From Mycobacterium yunnanensis (lineage in GTDB: Bacteria > Actinomycetota > Actinomycetes > Mycobacteriales > Mycobacteriaceae), in NCBI RefSeq assembly GCF_025823185.1, contig NZ_JACKVK010000015.1, positions 62,001-126,000 of the forward strand: DNA of 64,000 nt. Reading direction: 5' to 3'. Below, one piece after another: positions 8,632 through 17,595 of the stretch. The stretch's first letter is position 1. Every line of letters begins with the position of its first letter. The notes under the pieces are model-generated. The model did no database searches. It saw nothing but the letters and a program-made list of their open reading frames with translations, and was not told where the DNA came from. A program made the translations under genes and the position numbers.

Positions 8632-9549
8632 ATGTCCCCTTTTATCACGTGGACGCGAACGTTAATCGTGGCCTTCAATGCACTCGTGTCCAAGGATCAG
8701 GCCCGCACCGGAGTGACGATGGCATCGGCGTCGATGCTGTGCGTCCAAGCGGGCCTGGCCTTGTCGCTGGGATTGGTCGACCAGATCGGCGTCGAGGGGG
8801 CGGCCTGGTTGCGGCTGACGTGGGCCGGCGTCTTGCTCGTCGCCTTCGTGCGGCCGCGGCCGTCGGCCTTCACCAGGACGACCGCACTGACATGCGTCGT
8901 CCTCGGGGTGGTGACCGCCGCGGTCACGCTGTTGTTCATGGCGTCGATCGAGCGCATTCCGCTCGGAACGGCCAGTGCACTGGAGTTCCTCGGCCCGCTT
9001 GGCGTAGCGGTGGTCCGAGGCAAGGGACGCAGCCGCATCGTATGGCCGGCGCTGGCCGCCACGGGCGTCGCGCTGCTCACCCAGCCGTGGGCTGACGCCG
9101 TCGACCTGATCGGCGTGGCGTACGCACTCGGTGCCGGCGCGTGTTGGGGTAGCTACATCCTGCTCACCCAGCGCGTCGGCGACGGCGTGGAAGGCGTCGA
9201 CGGTCTCGCGCTGTCCATGTCCGTGGCCGCCGTATTCTCCACCCTCGTCGTCGGCCCCGCAGTCATACCGCGTGTCACCCCCGAGATCCTGCTCTGGGGA
9301 GTCGGTTTGGCCACCCTCCTGCCGGTGATTCCGTTCACGCTGGAGCTGATGGCGCTGCGCAGGTTGACCACCGCGGCCTTTGGCACGCTCATGGCCGTCG
9401 AGCCGGCGTTCGCCATGGTGATCGGATTCGCCGTGCTCTCGCAGGCGCCCGACGGCGCCGGCCTGGTCGGCATCTGCCTGGTCGTCGCCGCCGGAATCGG
9501 CGCTGCCCGTAGCGGATCGCGAACCCCCGCCCTCGTCGACGTGGCTTGA
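8632..9549 (+). CDS. EamA/RhtA-family membrane exporter
   Basis: A 305-residue integral membrane protein with about ten hydrophobic segments in two homologous halves, as in the drug/metabolite transporter superfamily. Segments such as IPLGTASALEFLGPLGVAV and LRRLTTAAFGTLMAVEPAFAMVIGF resemble RhtA-type amino-acid or metabolite exporters. ATG 8632 lies 27 bases after the thioesterase stop, suggesting co-transcription; an internal ATG 8721 is a shorter alternative. Substrate is unknown. Confidence 0.82.
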   Translation: MSPFITWTRTLIVAFNALVSKDQARTGVTMASASMLCVQAGLALSLGLVDQIGVEGAAWLRLTWAGVLLVAFVRPRPSAFTRTTALTCVVLGVVTAAVTLLFMASIERIPLGTASALEFLGPLGVAVVRGKGRSRIVWPALAATGVALLTQPWADAVDLIGVAYALGAGACWGSYILLTQRVGDGVEGVDGLALSMSVAAVFSTLVVGPAVIPRVTPEILLWGVGLATLLPVIPFTLELMALRRLTTAAFGTLMAVEPAFAMVIGFAVLSQAPDGAGLVGICLVVAAGIGAARSGSRTPALVDVA

Positions 9550-9852
9550 CGGCCGACCCGACACGCGCGGTGCCGCGCTCCTCCCGATCGGCGTCCACAG
9601 CAACGTCGCCTCGAGTTTCACGCGCCGACGAGCAACTGCGCAATCCGTCGTTCTACGCCGACGAGCGCTGGTCCTTGCCCATGGGCGGCGGCCCGCCGAG
9701 CGCCATTGGCTACTGGGAACCAAATCGCTTGTTCAATTGGGCAATTAATTTGCTACCTATATTTCGTGGAACGCAAAGCCCTGCTTAGAGCACATTCTGA
9801 CCAAAGGTATTATATTGCTCTAGTTGGCAGAATCGGCGATGAAAGCGGAGCC
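9550..9852. other. Intergenic region with AT-rich promoter-like stretch
   Basis: No convincing gene. Bases 9718-9835 are much richer in A and T than the surroundings. Two symmetric elements stand out: AATTGGGCAATT at about 9735-9746, and TAGAGCA at 9786-9792 matched by TGCTCTA at 9816-9822 with a 23-base spacer. They probably belong to the promoter of the gene starting at 9853. Confidence 0.5.
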
Positions 9853-10638
9853 ATGACGACGTTGGAACTCGCAAAACCAGGTCAGTACGTGCCGGGAGGC
9901 ACGATGTCCTGGTGGGACTCGGCTGCGGAATGCGCGGTCACGATAGCCGAACCCGCGGCAGCACCCGATCTATTCGGCGAATACCACCGGGGCGCTGTCG
10001 CGAGCTACGCCAAGTTCGGCGTCAGTGACGCCATCGACGCCGACGCCGAACGGTGCGCCGCCGACACCGCGCTGTTCTGGGTGATGACCGACGTCGACGG
10101 CCGCGTCATCGGCGGTGTCCGAACCAAGGGCGCATTGGCCGCACCGACCGACTCCCATGCCGTCGTCGAATGGGCGGGTCAGCCGGGGGAGTCCGCAGTA
10201 CGCACCATGCTGGCGCAACGCATCCCGTCGGGCGTCATCGAGATGAAGGCCGCGTGGATGGACGGAGGCGGCCATTGCACCAGGCAGCGGGCAAAACTGC
10301 ACGCCCGCAGCGGGTTTCACCTCGTTGCCCTGTTGGGAGTGGACTACTACATGGCCACCTCGGCGGCACACACCCTGGAGCGATGGCGGTCCACCGGCGG
10401 GGTGGTGGCGCCCATTCCCGCCACGCCGTACCCCGACGCGCGGTACGAGACCAAGATGATGTGGTGGGATCGTCGGACCTTCACCGTGCACGGCGAGCCG
10501 GACCAGGTGGCCTCGGTCGTCGTGGAGGTTGCGCGCATCCACCGTCGCCGGCGACCGATGGTCGAGCCCGGCCTTTCGCCCCGCACCCGCAGTGCGCTGT
10601 CGGCGCATCGAGGCAAGGCGGCCGAACGGGCCGCCTAG
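9853..10638 (+). CDS. Conserved hypothetical protein, possible acyltransferase fold
   Basis: I do not recognise this 261-residue protein with certainty. It is soluble, with no signal peptide. Its middle part reads like a GNAT or N-acyl-amino-acid/autoinducer-synthase-type fold: ALFWVMTDVDGRVIGGVRTKGAL, then VIEMKAAWMDGG and LHARSGFHLVALLGVDYYMATSA, a layout that recalls FeeM-like enzymes; this is inference only. The start ATG 9853 follows an unusually AT-rich promoter region. Its stop codon overlaps the stop of the convergent permease gene (shared CTAG). Confidence 0.6.
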   Translation: MTTLELAKPGQYVPGGTMSWWDSAAECAVTIAEPAAAPDLFGEYHRGAVASYAKFGVSDAIDADAERCAADTALFWVMTDVDGRVIGGVRTKGALAAPTDSHAVVEWAGQPGESAVRTMLAQRIPSGVIEMKAAWMDGGGHCTRQRAKLHARSGFHLVALLGVDYYMATSAAHTLERWRSTGGVVAPIPATPYPDARYETKMMWWDRRTFTVHGEPDQVASVVVEVARIHRRRRPMVEPGLSPRTRSALSAHRGKAAERAA

Positions 10639-11495
10639 GGCGCGATTCGCTTGCGGCGGTACAGCGTTCCCGCCATCAGTAGTACGAGGCTGATCACCAG
10701 GATTGCGGTGGCGAGCACGTCGATTTGAGGTGGCACGGCGGCCTTCGTCGCCGCGTTGACGTACAGCGGGTAGGTCACCGTCGACCCGCTCACGAAGTAG
10801 GTCACGATGAAGTCGTCGAGCGAGAGCGCGAACGACAGCATCGCCGCCGCGACGATGCCCGGGACGATCAGGGGCAGAGTCACCCGGAAGAACGTCCGGG
10901 TGGGACTGGCCCCCAAGTCCATCGAGGCGTCCTCGAGCGTCCAGTCGAAACCCCGGACTCGGGCGCGCACCGTCATCGCCACGAAGCTGATCTCGAAGGC
11001 GACGTGCGCGATGAGGATCGTGGTGAACCCCGTCGCCCAACCGAGGTCGAGGAACAACGTCAGCAGCGAAGCACCCATGACCACCTCGGGCGCGGTCAGC
11101 GGCAGCACCAGGAACGTGTCGACCGCGCCACTACCCCGAAACCGCTGCCGCACCAATGCAATCGCCAACAAGGTACCCAGCACCAAGGCGATCAGAGTGG
11201 ACAGCGCCGCCACTTCGAGGCTCATCTTCAGGGCTTCGGCCAAGGCCGGGTACTTGAAGGGATCGGCCCAGTTCTCGAGGGTGAACCCCTGCCACGTGTA
11301 GTTGAACTTGCCCGCGGGCTTGTTGAACGAGAACAGTACGATCACGAAGATTGGGACGAAGATGTAGAGCAGCACCAACCCGGCGACCACCCGCAGGGCG
11401 ATGTCGCCGAACCTGCCGTTGCCGCGGATGGATCGCTTCGACCGCCGCGGCTGGTCGATCAGGTCGACGACCGCCGCGCCTTCTTGCACCGTCAT
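10635..11495 (-). CDS. potC: Polyamine-type ABC importer, permease (PotC-like)
   Basis: A 286-residue permease with six predicted membrane helices and the cytoplasmic coupling loop EDASMDLGASPTRTFFRVTLPLIVPG (about 185-210), the binding-protein-dependent transport signature. The long basic N-terminus precedes helix 1. The start overlaps the upstream permease stop by four bases (ATGA). Together with the three genes upstream it forms a spermidine/putrescine-type import system. Confidence 0.88.
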   Translation of the reverse strand: MTVQEGAAVVDLIDQPRRSKRSIRGNGRFGDIALRVVAGLVLLYIFVPIFVIVLFSFNKPAGKFNYTWQGFTLENWADPFKYPALAEALKMSLEVAALSTLIALVLGTLLAIALVRQRFRGSGAVDTFLVLPLTAPEVVMGASLLTLFLDLGWATGFTTILIAHVAFEISFVAMTVRARVRGFDWTLEDASMDLGASPTRTFFRVTLPLIVPGIVAAAMLSFALSLDDFIVTYFVSGSTVTYPLYVNAATKAAVPPQIDVLATAILVISLVLLMAGTLYRRKRIAP

Positions 11496-12367
11496 ACGAG
11501 GTTCTCCGTACCAAGGGCCCGCGTGTAGGACAGCACGCCCGCCAGGATCATCGCCATCAGCAGGAAGCTGAGTGCGGCAGCGCCTGGGTAGTCCTTGACC
11601 ACGAGGAACTGCTTTTGAATCACGTTGCCGATCATCGTGGTTTGCGTGCTGCCCAGATAGTCGGCGTTGATGAAGTCACCCATGGCCGGAATGAAGACCA
11701 GCAGGCTCCCTGCGAGCACACCGGGCACCGACAACGGGAAGATGATCTTGGTGAACGCCCGGGTGCCCGAGGAGTACAGGTCGCGAGACGCCTCGAGCAA
11801 CCGAGGATCGATCTTCTCCAGGCTCACGTAGAGCGGCAGGATCATGAACGTCATCGAGTTGTAGATCAACCCGCCGATGACCGCCCAGCTGGTCGACAGG
11901 AGCCGTCCGTCCGGAGGGAGCAGACCAAGGGTGTTGAGCGTCTGCACCACGATGCCGTCGTCGGCCAGGATCGTCTTCCAGGCCAACGTACGCACCAGGA
12001 ACGTCACGAAGAACGGCAGGACCACCAAGCCCAGAAGGAGGTTCTTGTACCGCCCCGACTTGAACGCGATGACGTATGCCAGCGGATAGGAGATCGCCAA
12101 CGACACCACGGTCGCGGTGAAGGCATACAGCAGCGAGCGCAGGATTTGGTCTTGATACGTCGACAGCGCATGGGCGTAGTTGCCGAAGTTCCACGCAAAC
12201 GTCAACTGCGGCAGGTAGATCGAGCCGCCCATGCTCGACAGCGACGTCCGGAACAGCGACCAGAACGGCACCACGAAGAAGATGGCCAGGTACGCCAGAC
12301 CCGGCAGGATCATCAGGTACGGCGCGATCTTGCTGCGCTGGCGACTGCTGCTTGCTACTCCTGCCAC
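11492..12367 (-). CDS. potB: Polyamine-type ABC importer, permease (PotB-like)
   Basis: A 291-residue inner-membrane permease with six hydrophobic segments, starting with a short basic N-terminus and the helix YLMILPGLAYLAIFFVVPFW. The coupling loop EASRDLYSSGTRAFTKIIFPLSVPG (about 190-214) contacts the ATPase. It lies 15 bases after the binding-protein gene and overlaps potC. PotB and PotC form the heterodimeric channel. Confidence 0.88.
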   Translation of the reverse strand: MAGVASSSRQRSKIAPYLMILPGLAYLAIFFVVPFWSLFRTSLSSMGGSIYLPQLTFAWNFGNYAHALSTYQDQILRSLLYAFTATVVSLAISYPLAYVIAFKSGRYKNLLLGLVVLPFFVTFLVRTLAWKTILADDGIVVQTLNTLGLLPPDGRLLSTSWAVIGGLIYNSMTFMILPLYVSLEKIDPRLLEASRDLYSSGTRAFTKIIFPLSVPGVLAGSLLVFIPAMGDFINADYLGSTQTTMIGNVIQKQFLVVKDYPGAAALSFLLMAMILAGVLSYTRALGTENLV

Positions 12368-12382
12368 GAGCGCACCCGACGC

Positions 12383-13579
12383 CTAGCCACCGGTGACCGC
12401 CGCGTAGGCCGTGTTGAATTGCTGAGTCTGCTCGTCGGTCAGCGCAGCCCAAGTGTGCAACTTGTCCTGGAAGTCCTGCGGCGGGTTGATCAGCTTGTTC
12501 GCGGCGAGCTTGGGGTCGAGCTTGTTGAGCTCGTCGGTCATGTCGGCCAGCACCGGAACGTACTGCACGAACGCCACCAGCTTCGCGTAGTTGGCCCGGT
12601 CGTAGACGTAGTCGATCCACGCCTCGGCCGCATGCTGGTTCTGGGTGGTGTACGGGATGGTCATGGTGTCGATGAACCAGTCACCACCGGACTCGGGGAT
12701 GATGAATTCGAGATCCGGGTTGTCGGCCTGCAATTGGACGACGTCGCCGGAGTAGGCCTGGGCAATCGCGATGTTGCCCGCGGCCAAGTCGTCGGCGTAG
12801 TCGTTTCCGGTGAATCGACGGATCTGACCCTTGTCCTTCTGTTCCTTCACCAGGTCGACGGCCTTCTGCACGGAGTCCATCGTGGGGTTGGCGACGTCAC
12901 CGCCCTGCGAGGTCATGATCATGCCGAGGCCGTCCTGCATGTCGGTGAAGAGGCTGACCTTGCCCTTGAACTTCGGATCCCACAGATCGTCGATCTTGGT
13001 GATCTCGCGGCCCGTTGCCGCCTTGTTGTAGGCAAGGCCCACCATGCCGCTCATGTAGGGCGCGGTGAACTTGCGGCCCGGGTCGGACTTGTCGTTCAGC
13101 AAGTCGGGCCGCAGATTCTTTCGGTTGGGCACGCGGGTTTCGCTGATCTCGTTGAGCCAGCCCAGCTGCTTGAGCCGCAGAGCCATGAACTGGGTGGGCA
13201 CCACCAGGTCGGCCCCGATGTCCTGCTTGCGCGACAGCGGCTCCTTGTTCTTGGCGAACCACTGCTCGTTGTCGTTGAAGTCTTCCTTATAGTCGACGGT
13301 CAGACCGCTGGCCTTTTGGAAGGCGGCCACGAATCCGTCGGCCATGTACAGCGGCCAGTTCGAGATGCGCAGGTTGCCGCTCGCGGGCTTGCCGTCATCG
13401 GGTGGCGGCGCCGACGAACTGCTGGAACTGGTGGTGCTGCTCGAACCGCACGCGGCGAGGAACGACGGGCCAAGTGCCAGTGCCGCCGCCGCTGCCGCGC
13501 CGCCGCCGAGGAGTCGTCGCCGCGACGTTCGGGTCGACGCAATCCGAGACAGCTGCCGAGGGTCGAACTCGTTCGCCAT
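12383..13579 (-). CDS. potD: Polyamine-type ABC importer, binding lipoprotein with Tat signal
   Basis: A 398-residue extracytoplasmic binding protein. The N-terminus has a twin-arginine stretch (SRRRLLGGG, residues 19-27) followed by a hydrophobic segment and a lipobox LAAC with Cys44, so it is predicted to be Tat-exported and lipid-anchored. The body matches the PotD/PotF fold: LRISNWPLYMADG, GADLVVPTQFMA, PYMSGMVGLAYNK, and AAEAWIDYVYDRANYAKLV. It delivers the substrate to PotBC. Substrate (spermidine, putrescine or another polyamine-like cation) is not proven. Confidence 0.88.
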   Translation of the reverse strand: MANEFDPRQLSRIASTRTSRRRLLGGGAAAAAALALGPSFLAACGSSSTTSSSSSSAPPPDDGKPASGNLRISNWPLYMADGFVAAFQKASGLTVDYKEDFNDNEQWFAKNKEPLSRKQDIGADLVVPTQFMALRLKQLGWLNEISETRVPNRKNLRPDLLNDKSDPGRKFTAPYMSGMVGLAYNKAATGREITKIDDLWDPKFKGKVSLFTDMQDGLGMIMTSQGGDVANPTMDSVQKAVDLVKEQKDKGQIRRFTGNDYADDLAAGNIAIAQAYSGDVVQLQADNPDLEFIIPESGGDWFIDTMTIPYTTQNQHAAEAWIDYVYDRANYAKLVAFVQYVPVLADMTDELNKLDPKLAANKLINPPQDFQDKLHTWAALTDEQTQQFNTAYAAVTGG

Positions 13580-13642
13580 GGGGTGCCTTTCAGGGGTAAC
13601 GGGAGGGCTTTTCGGAGCGGGGCGCTCGGGATTGCGTGGATG

Positions 13643-14785
13643 TCAGGGCTCGAGGGGCGCGTCGAACATCTCCTCGAGGTCTTCGGTGGTGGGGATGTCG
13701 GCGGCCGGCAGAACCAAGGACGCGTCCGGCGCCCAGGCGACGTGCACCCGGTCTCCAGGGCGCAGCAGCGGCAAGTTCTGTTCGCTGCCCACGTGGGCGA
13801 CGATCGGAGACCCGTCGGGGGCGTCCATCGACAACCGCACCACCGGCCCCTGGAACGTCAGGTCGGTCACCGTGGCCGCGACCGTGGCGACGTCGCCGGT
13901 CGGCGGCTCGATCGACACGCGGACGCGCTCGGGACGGACCATCAGGGTTGCCTGCCCGCCGGGTTCGATCTTGGTGTCACCCGGCTTGGCCCGCAGCGTC
14001 GTGCCCAGTACGGACAGCTCGGCGAGATCGCCGTCGACTCGATTCTGGACGCCGGGCCACAGGTTGGCCTGCCCGATGAAGCTTGCCACGAACACCGTGG
14101 CAGGACGGTCGTAGATCTCGGTAGGGGTGCCGATCTGCTCGACGTTTCCCGCGTTCATCACCGCGATCCGATCGCTCATCGTGAGCGCTTCCTCCTGGTC
14201 GTGCGTCACGTAGATGAACGTGATGCCGACCTCGCGCTGGATGCGCTTGAGCTCGAATTGCATGGCGTGGCGCAGCTTCAGGTCCAGCGCACCGAGCGGC
14301 TCGTCGAGCAGCAACGCGCTGGGGTAGTTGACCAACGCCCGGGCCAGCGCGACGCGTTGTTGCTGGCCGCCGGAGAGTTGCGCCGGCTTGCGCTTGGCGA
14401 AGTCGGTGAGCCGCACGACCTCCAGCAGTTCGTCGACCCGCCGGGTGACTTCGGACTTCTCTATCTTTTGGCTACGCGGTCCGTAGGCGACGTTGTCCCA
14501 CACCGTCATGTGTGGGAAGAGGGCGTAGTGCTGGAAGACCGTGTTGACATTGCGCTTGTGCGGGGACACCGACGACACGTCGACGCCCTCGAGCCGGATG
14601 GCGCCCTCGGTCGGCGTCTCGAACCCGGCGATCATGCGTAGCGTCGTGGTCTTCCCGCAGCCGGACGGACCGAGCATCGAGAAGAACTCACCGGAGGCGA
14701 TCGAGAAGTCGGCGTCGGCCACGGCGACGTAGTCGTCGAAGCGCTTCGTCACGTGGTCGATCTCGATGACCGGCGTACCCGGCAC
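13643..14785 (-). CDS. potA: Polyamine-type ABC importer, ATPase
   Basis: A 380-residue ATP-binding subunit: Walker A GPSGCGKTT, Q-loop, signature LSGGQQQR, Walker B ALLLDEPLGALD, H-loop THDQEEA, and a C-terminal OB/TOBE domain (about 285-370). It is the first gene of the operon. GTG 14785 has no ribosome site. AGGAGGT at 14853-14859 lies five bases ahead of an in-frame CTG at 14848, so translation may begin there and add 21 residues; the reading frame is open through that stretch. Domain assignment is firm; the start is not. Confidence 0.88.
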   Translation of the reverse strand: MPGTPVIEIDHVTKRFDDYVAVADADFSIASGEFFSMLGPSGCGKTTTLRMIAGFETPTEGAIRLEGVDVSSVSPHKRNVNTVFQHYALFPHMTVWDNVAYGPRSQKIEKSEVTRRVDELLEVVRLTDFAKRKPAQLSGGQQQRVALARALVNYPSALLLDEPLGALDLKLRHAMQFELKRIQREVGITFIYVTHDQEEALTMSDRIAVMNAGNVEQIGTPTEIYDRPATVFVASFIGQANLWPGVQNRVDGDLAELSVLGTTLRAKPGDTKIEPGGQATLMVRPERVRVSIEPPTGDVATVAATVTDLTFQGPVVRLSMDAPDGSPIVAHVGSEQNLPLLRPGDRVHVAWAPDASLVLPAADIPTTEDLEEMFDAPLEP

Positions 14786-14883
14786 GGGAACGCCGGTATT
14801 GATGTCGGTGGTGGAGCCGCCGACTGTGGTGCCGCGTGTGCCGCTCAGGACTACCTCCTAAGGATCTCGGCACGAGGCCCGGG

Positions 14884-14902
14884 CGCGTCCCATTGGGACG
14901 CG
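14884..14902. promoter_or_regulatory. Perfect 8-bp inverted repeat upstream of the pot operon
   Basis: CGCGTCCC, a three-base loop ATT, and GGGACGCG form a perfect inverted repeat about 25 bases upstream of the potA ribosome site. It could be an operator or a hairpin in the leader. No adjacent regulator gene identifies its partner. The rest of 14903-15081 up to the TspO gene is AT-richer and promoter-like. Confidence 0.45.
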
Positions 14903-15081
14903 ATCCGCACTCAACCCGTGCACCGTGGATAAACAATCGCCGATCATGGTGACCTTCGCAAGCGATTCCGCAACGAATTTACATCCAGACAATCGGATTC
15001 GGCACTCTGACGTCTCCTCGGCGCGGAATCCGCTTGCGGTAATCCGTTGCCAGGTACGTTCGAAAGGTCGAAAGGAGTCGC

Positions 15082-15564
15082 ATGCGCGCGCTCACCCTCG
15101 CGAAGACGGCAGGTGCCGCCGCGGCAACCGCCGTGCTCGGCGGTTTGGCCACCGGACCCGCAGTTCAGTCGAAGTGGTACCAAACGCTCCGCAAACCGAG
15201 TTTTCAACCGCCGAAGCAGGCCTTCCCGATCGTGTGGCCGTTGCTCTACACCGACGTCGCCGTCGTGTCGGCGGCCACCCTCGACGCGCTCGACGACCGC
15301 GGGGCCCATGACGAGGCCCGGACCTACACGAAACTGCTCGTCCTCAACTTGGTCCTCAACGGCAGCTGGTCCTGGCTCTTCTTCAACCGCCGCCAGCTCG
15401 GCCCGTCGGCAGTGCTCGCCGGTGCACTGGCCGTCAGCAGCGCCGACCTCACCGCGCGCGCGGTTCGGGTGAACGGCACCCCCGCGAAGGCACTCTGGGC
15501 CTACCCGGCGTGGTGCGCGTTCGCGACCGTGCTGTCGAGCCGCATTTGGTGGCTCAACCGCTGA
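15082..15564 (+). CDS. tspO: TspO/MBR-family tryptophan-rich membrane protein
   Basis: A 160-residue protein with five hydrophobic segments, the TspO length. It carries WYQTLRKPSFQPPKQAFPIVWPLLY near residues 33-55, the conserved family core, and LNLVLNGSWSWLFF (about 88-101). TspO proteins bind porphyrins and hydrophobic ligands in the membrane and respond to stress. AAAGGAG lies at about 15070-15076, before ATG 15082. Confidence 0.88.
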   Translation: MRALTLAKTAGAAAATAVLGGLATGPAVQSKWYQTLRKPSFQPPKQAFPIVWPLLYTDVAVVSAATLDALDDRGAHDEARTYTKLLVLNLVLNGSWSWLFFNRRQLGPSAVLAGALAVSSADLTARAVRVNGTPAKALWAYPAWCAFATVLSSRIWWLNR

Positions 15565-15702
15565 CCCGGGCGACGGCGGATTCGCGCCGTCTGACCGACG
15601 GGGGTCCGTCACGCGGTACCCAGAAACACTGCGTACAGTCGTTCACCGAATAGCGCGCCATGGTTGCTGCGCGCAGCCAGCCCATCCGGAAGGAACTGTC
15701 GC

Positions 15703-16914
15703 ATGACGTTCTCGCTCGAGCTCTCCGACGACGTGATCGAAGTTCGTGACTGGGTTCACGACTTCGCCGAGAAGGTCGTCAGGCCCGCGGCGGCGGAGTG
15801 GGACGAGCGGGAGGAAACCCCGTGGCCGATCATCCAAGAGGCCGCCAAGGTCGGGTTGTACTCCGTGGAGCTCTTCGCGACCCAGGCCGCTGAACCCACC
15901 GGCCTCGGGCTGCTCACCGTGTTCGAGGAGATGTTCTGGGGTGACGCGGGCATCGCCCTGTCGATTCTGGGCACCGGTCTGGCCGCAGCGTCGTTGGCCG
16001 CGACTGGGACCCCAGAGCAGTTGGGGGAGTGGCTACCTCAGATGTTCGGCACGGTCGAGGATCCCCTTCTCGCGTCGTTCTGCGCCTCGGAGCCCGGAGC
16101 CGGCTCGGATGTGTCCGCCATCATCACCCGAGCCCGGTACGACGAGGCCAGCGACGAGTGGATCATCAACGGCACGAAGACATGGGCCACCAACGGCGGC
16201 ATCGCCAACGTGCACATCGTCGTGGCGTCCGTGCACCCGGAATTAGGCTCGCGTGGTCAGGCGACGTTCATCATCCCGCCGGACACCCCGGGCTTCAGCC
16301 AAGGCCAGAAGTTCAAGAAGCACGGCATCCGGGCATCGCACACCGCTGAGGTGGTCCTCGACGACGTCCGCATCCCGGGTCGGCTGATCATCGGCGGCAA
16401 GGAGAAGTTCGACGAACGGATTGCCCGGGCTCGCGAGGGCAAGAGCTCGGCTGGCCAAGCCGCCATGAAGACCTTCGAACGCACCCGCCCGACGGTGGGT
16501 GCGATGGCCCTGGGCGTCGCCCGGGCGGCGTACGAATATGCCCTCGACTACGCGCAGGAGCGCGAGCAGTTCGGCCGCAAGATCGGCGATTTCCAGGCGG
16601 TTGCGTTCAAGCTCGCCGACATGAGGACTCGGATCGACACCGCGCGGCTGCTGGTGTGGCGGGCGGGGTGGATGGCCCGCAACGACAAGCCGTTCGTCAA
16701 CGCCGAGGGCTCGATGGCCAAACTCGCCGCCAGCGAGACGGCGGTCTACGTCACCGACGAAGCCATACAGATTCTCGGCGGCAACGGCTACACGCGGGAC
16801 TATCCCGTGGAGCGCATGCACCGAGATGCCAAGATCTTCACCATCTTCGAGGGCACCAGCGAGATTCAGCGCCTGGTGATGGCCCGGGCGATCACCGGGC
16901 TGCCGCTGAAGTAG
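15703..16914 (+). CDS. Acyl-CoA dehydrogenase (FadE-type)
   Basis: A 403-residue flavoenzyme that should introduce the alpha-beta double bond into an acyl-CoA. It shows the three ACAD domains: N-terminal helices, the beta domain with ASFCASEPGAGSD and WIINGTKTWATNGG, and the C-terminal helical domain with QEREQFGRKIGDFQ and IQILGGNGYTRDYPVERMHRDAK. The catalytic base is Glu383 in FEGTSEIQ. The frame opens at 15664, but GGAAGGA at about 15689-15695 precedes ATG 15703. Length and motifs fit medium/short-chain enzymes; substrate is unknown. Confidence 0.92.
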   Translation: MTFSLELSDDVIEVRDWVHDFAEKVVRPAAAEWDEREETPWPIIQEAAKVGLYSVELFATQAAEPTGLGLLTVFEEMFWGDAGIALSILGTGLAAASLAATGTPEQLGEWLPQMFGTVEDPLLASFCASEPGAGSDVSAIITRARYDEASDEWIINGTKTWATNGGIANVHIVVASVHPELGSRGQATFIIPPDTPGFSQGQKFKKHGIRASHTAEVVLDDVRIPGRLIIGGKEKFDERIARAREGKSSAGQAAMKTFERTRPTVGAMALGVARAAYEYALDYAQEREQFGRKIGDFQAVAFKLADMRTRIDTARLLVWRAGWMARNDKPFVNAEGSMAKLAASETAVYVTDEAIQILGGNGYTRDYPVERMHRDAKIFTIFEGTSEIQRLVMARAITGLPLK

Positions 16915-16942
16915 ACCTTCAGCGACAGCCCAGCGCGATCGG

Positions 16943-17431
16943 TTACAGCGGAATCCAGATGGGCCCGAGCCAGAAACCCCAAGCGTTCTGTCCCTGATCC
17001 CAGATCACCGGTGCATCCTGCTGCCACGGCGGCGGGGGCGGCGGCGGCGGAGCCCACGGCGGCGGCGGCACTGGCTGCTGCCACGGCGGTGGTGGCGGGA
17101 CGGGACCCGGTTGGAAGCCCGGCGGTGGCGGCGGGGCCGGCCGCCAGGCCGGTGGAGGTGGCGGTCCGCCGGGGTCGCCGGGGCCGCCAGGAGGTGGGGG
17201 CACTGGTCCGCCGGGTCCGCCCGGTCCGTTCTGCCAACCGCCGTCATGCCAGCCGCGGTTCCCGTGGTCGCCCTGTCCGGGTCCGCCAGGTCCGCCAGGT
17301 CCACAGAACTGGCCGGGCGGGCACGGCGGGTCGGCATGAGCAAGCGCGGGAAGCAGACCCAATCCGGCGCCTGCCAGGGACGCTGAAACCGCCGCGCCGG
17401 CGGCCAATCTGGTCCATCGATTCTTCGTCAT
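16943..17431 (-). CDS. Secreted proline/glycine-rich protein
   Basis: A 162-residue exported protein. Residues 1-33 form a signal peptide with a cleavage site after AHA. The mature chain is low complexity: Gly/Pro repeats (GPGGPGGPG) then long Pro runs with PPPPPW and PPPPAW units, and a short ordered end VIWDQGQNAWGFWLGPIWIPL-like. Such Pro-rich secreted proteins are common in mycobacteria and are probably wall-associated; no enzymatic role is visible. Only 28 bases separate its stop from that of the convergent dehydrogenase. Confidence 0.8.
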   Translation of the reverse strand: MTKNRWTRLAAGAAVSASLAGAGLGLLPALAHADPPCPPGQFCGPGGPGGPGQGDHGNRGWHDGGWQNGPGGPGGPVPPPPGGPGDPGGPPPPPAWRPAPPPPPGFQPGPVPPPPPWQQPVPPPPWAPPPPPPPPWQQDAPVIWDQGQNAWGFWLGPIWIPL

Positions 17432-17595
17432 CGTGGCCTTTCATCGAACATCGTTTGCTCCCGACCCCACCGGTGTAGCCGACGTGTCTGAGTTTGACGC
17501 CTCGGAACGGGCATCGTCAGTGCACTGTCAGTCGATTGGGAGCGAACGCCCAACGACCATGTGCGGCAACGGCGGACGGGATCGCGTCGTCGGTG

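Noticed and set aside
11351..14641. 1096-codon plus-strand open frame across the pot operon
   Set aside because: It is an antisense shadow. The minus-strand genes here have clear ABC-transporter motifs, overlaps and codon bias; the plus frame has repetitive Arg/His/Gln-rich composition and no domain.
17041..17330. Dense GGC/CCG-rich repeats that could look like a tandem-repeat or CRISPR-like array
   Set aside because: They are codons of Pro and Gly runs in a secreted low-complexity protein; there are no constant repeats with unique spacers.
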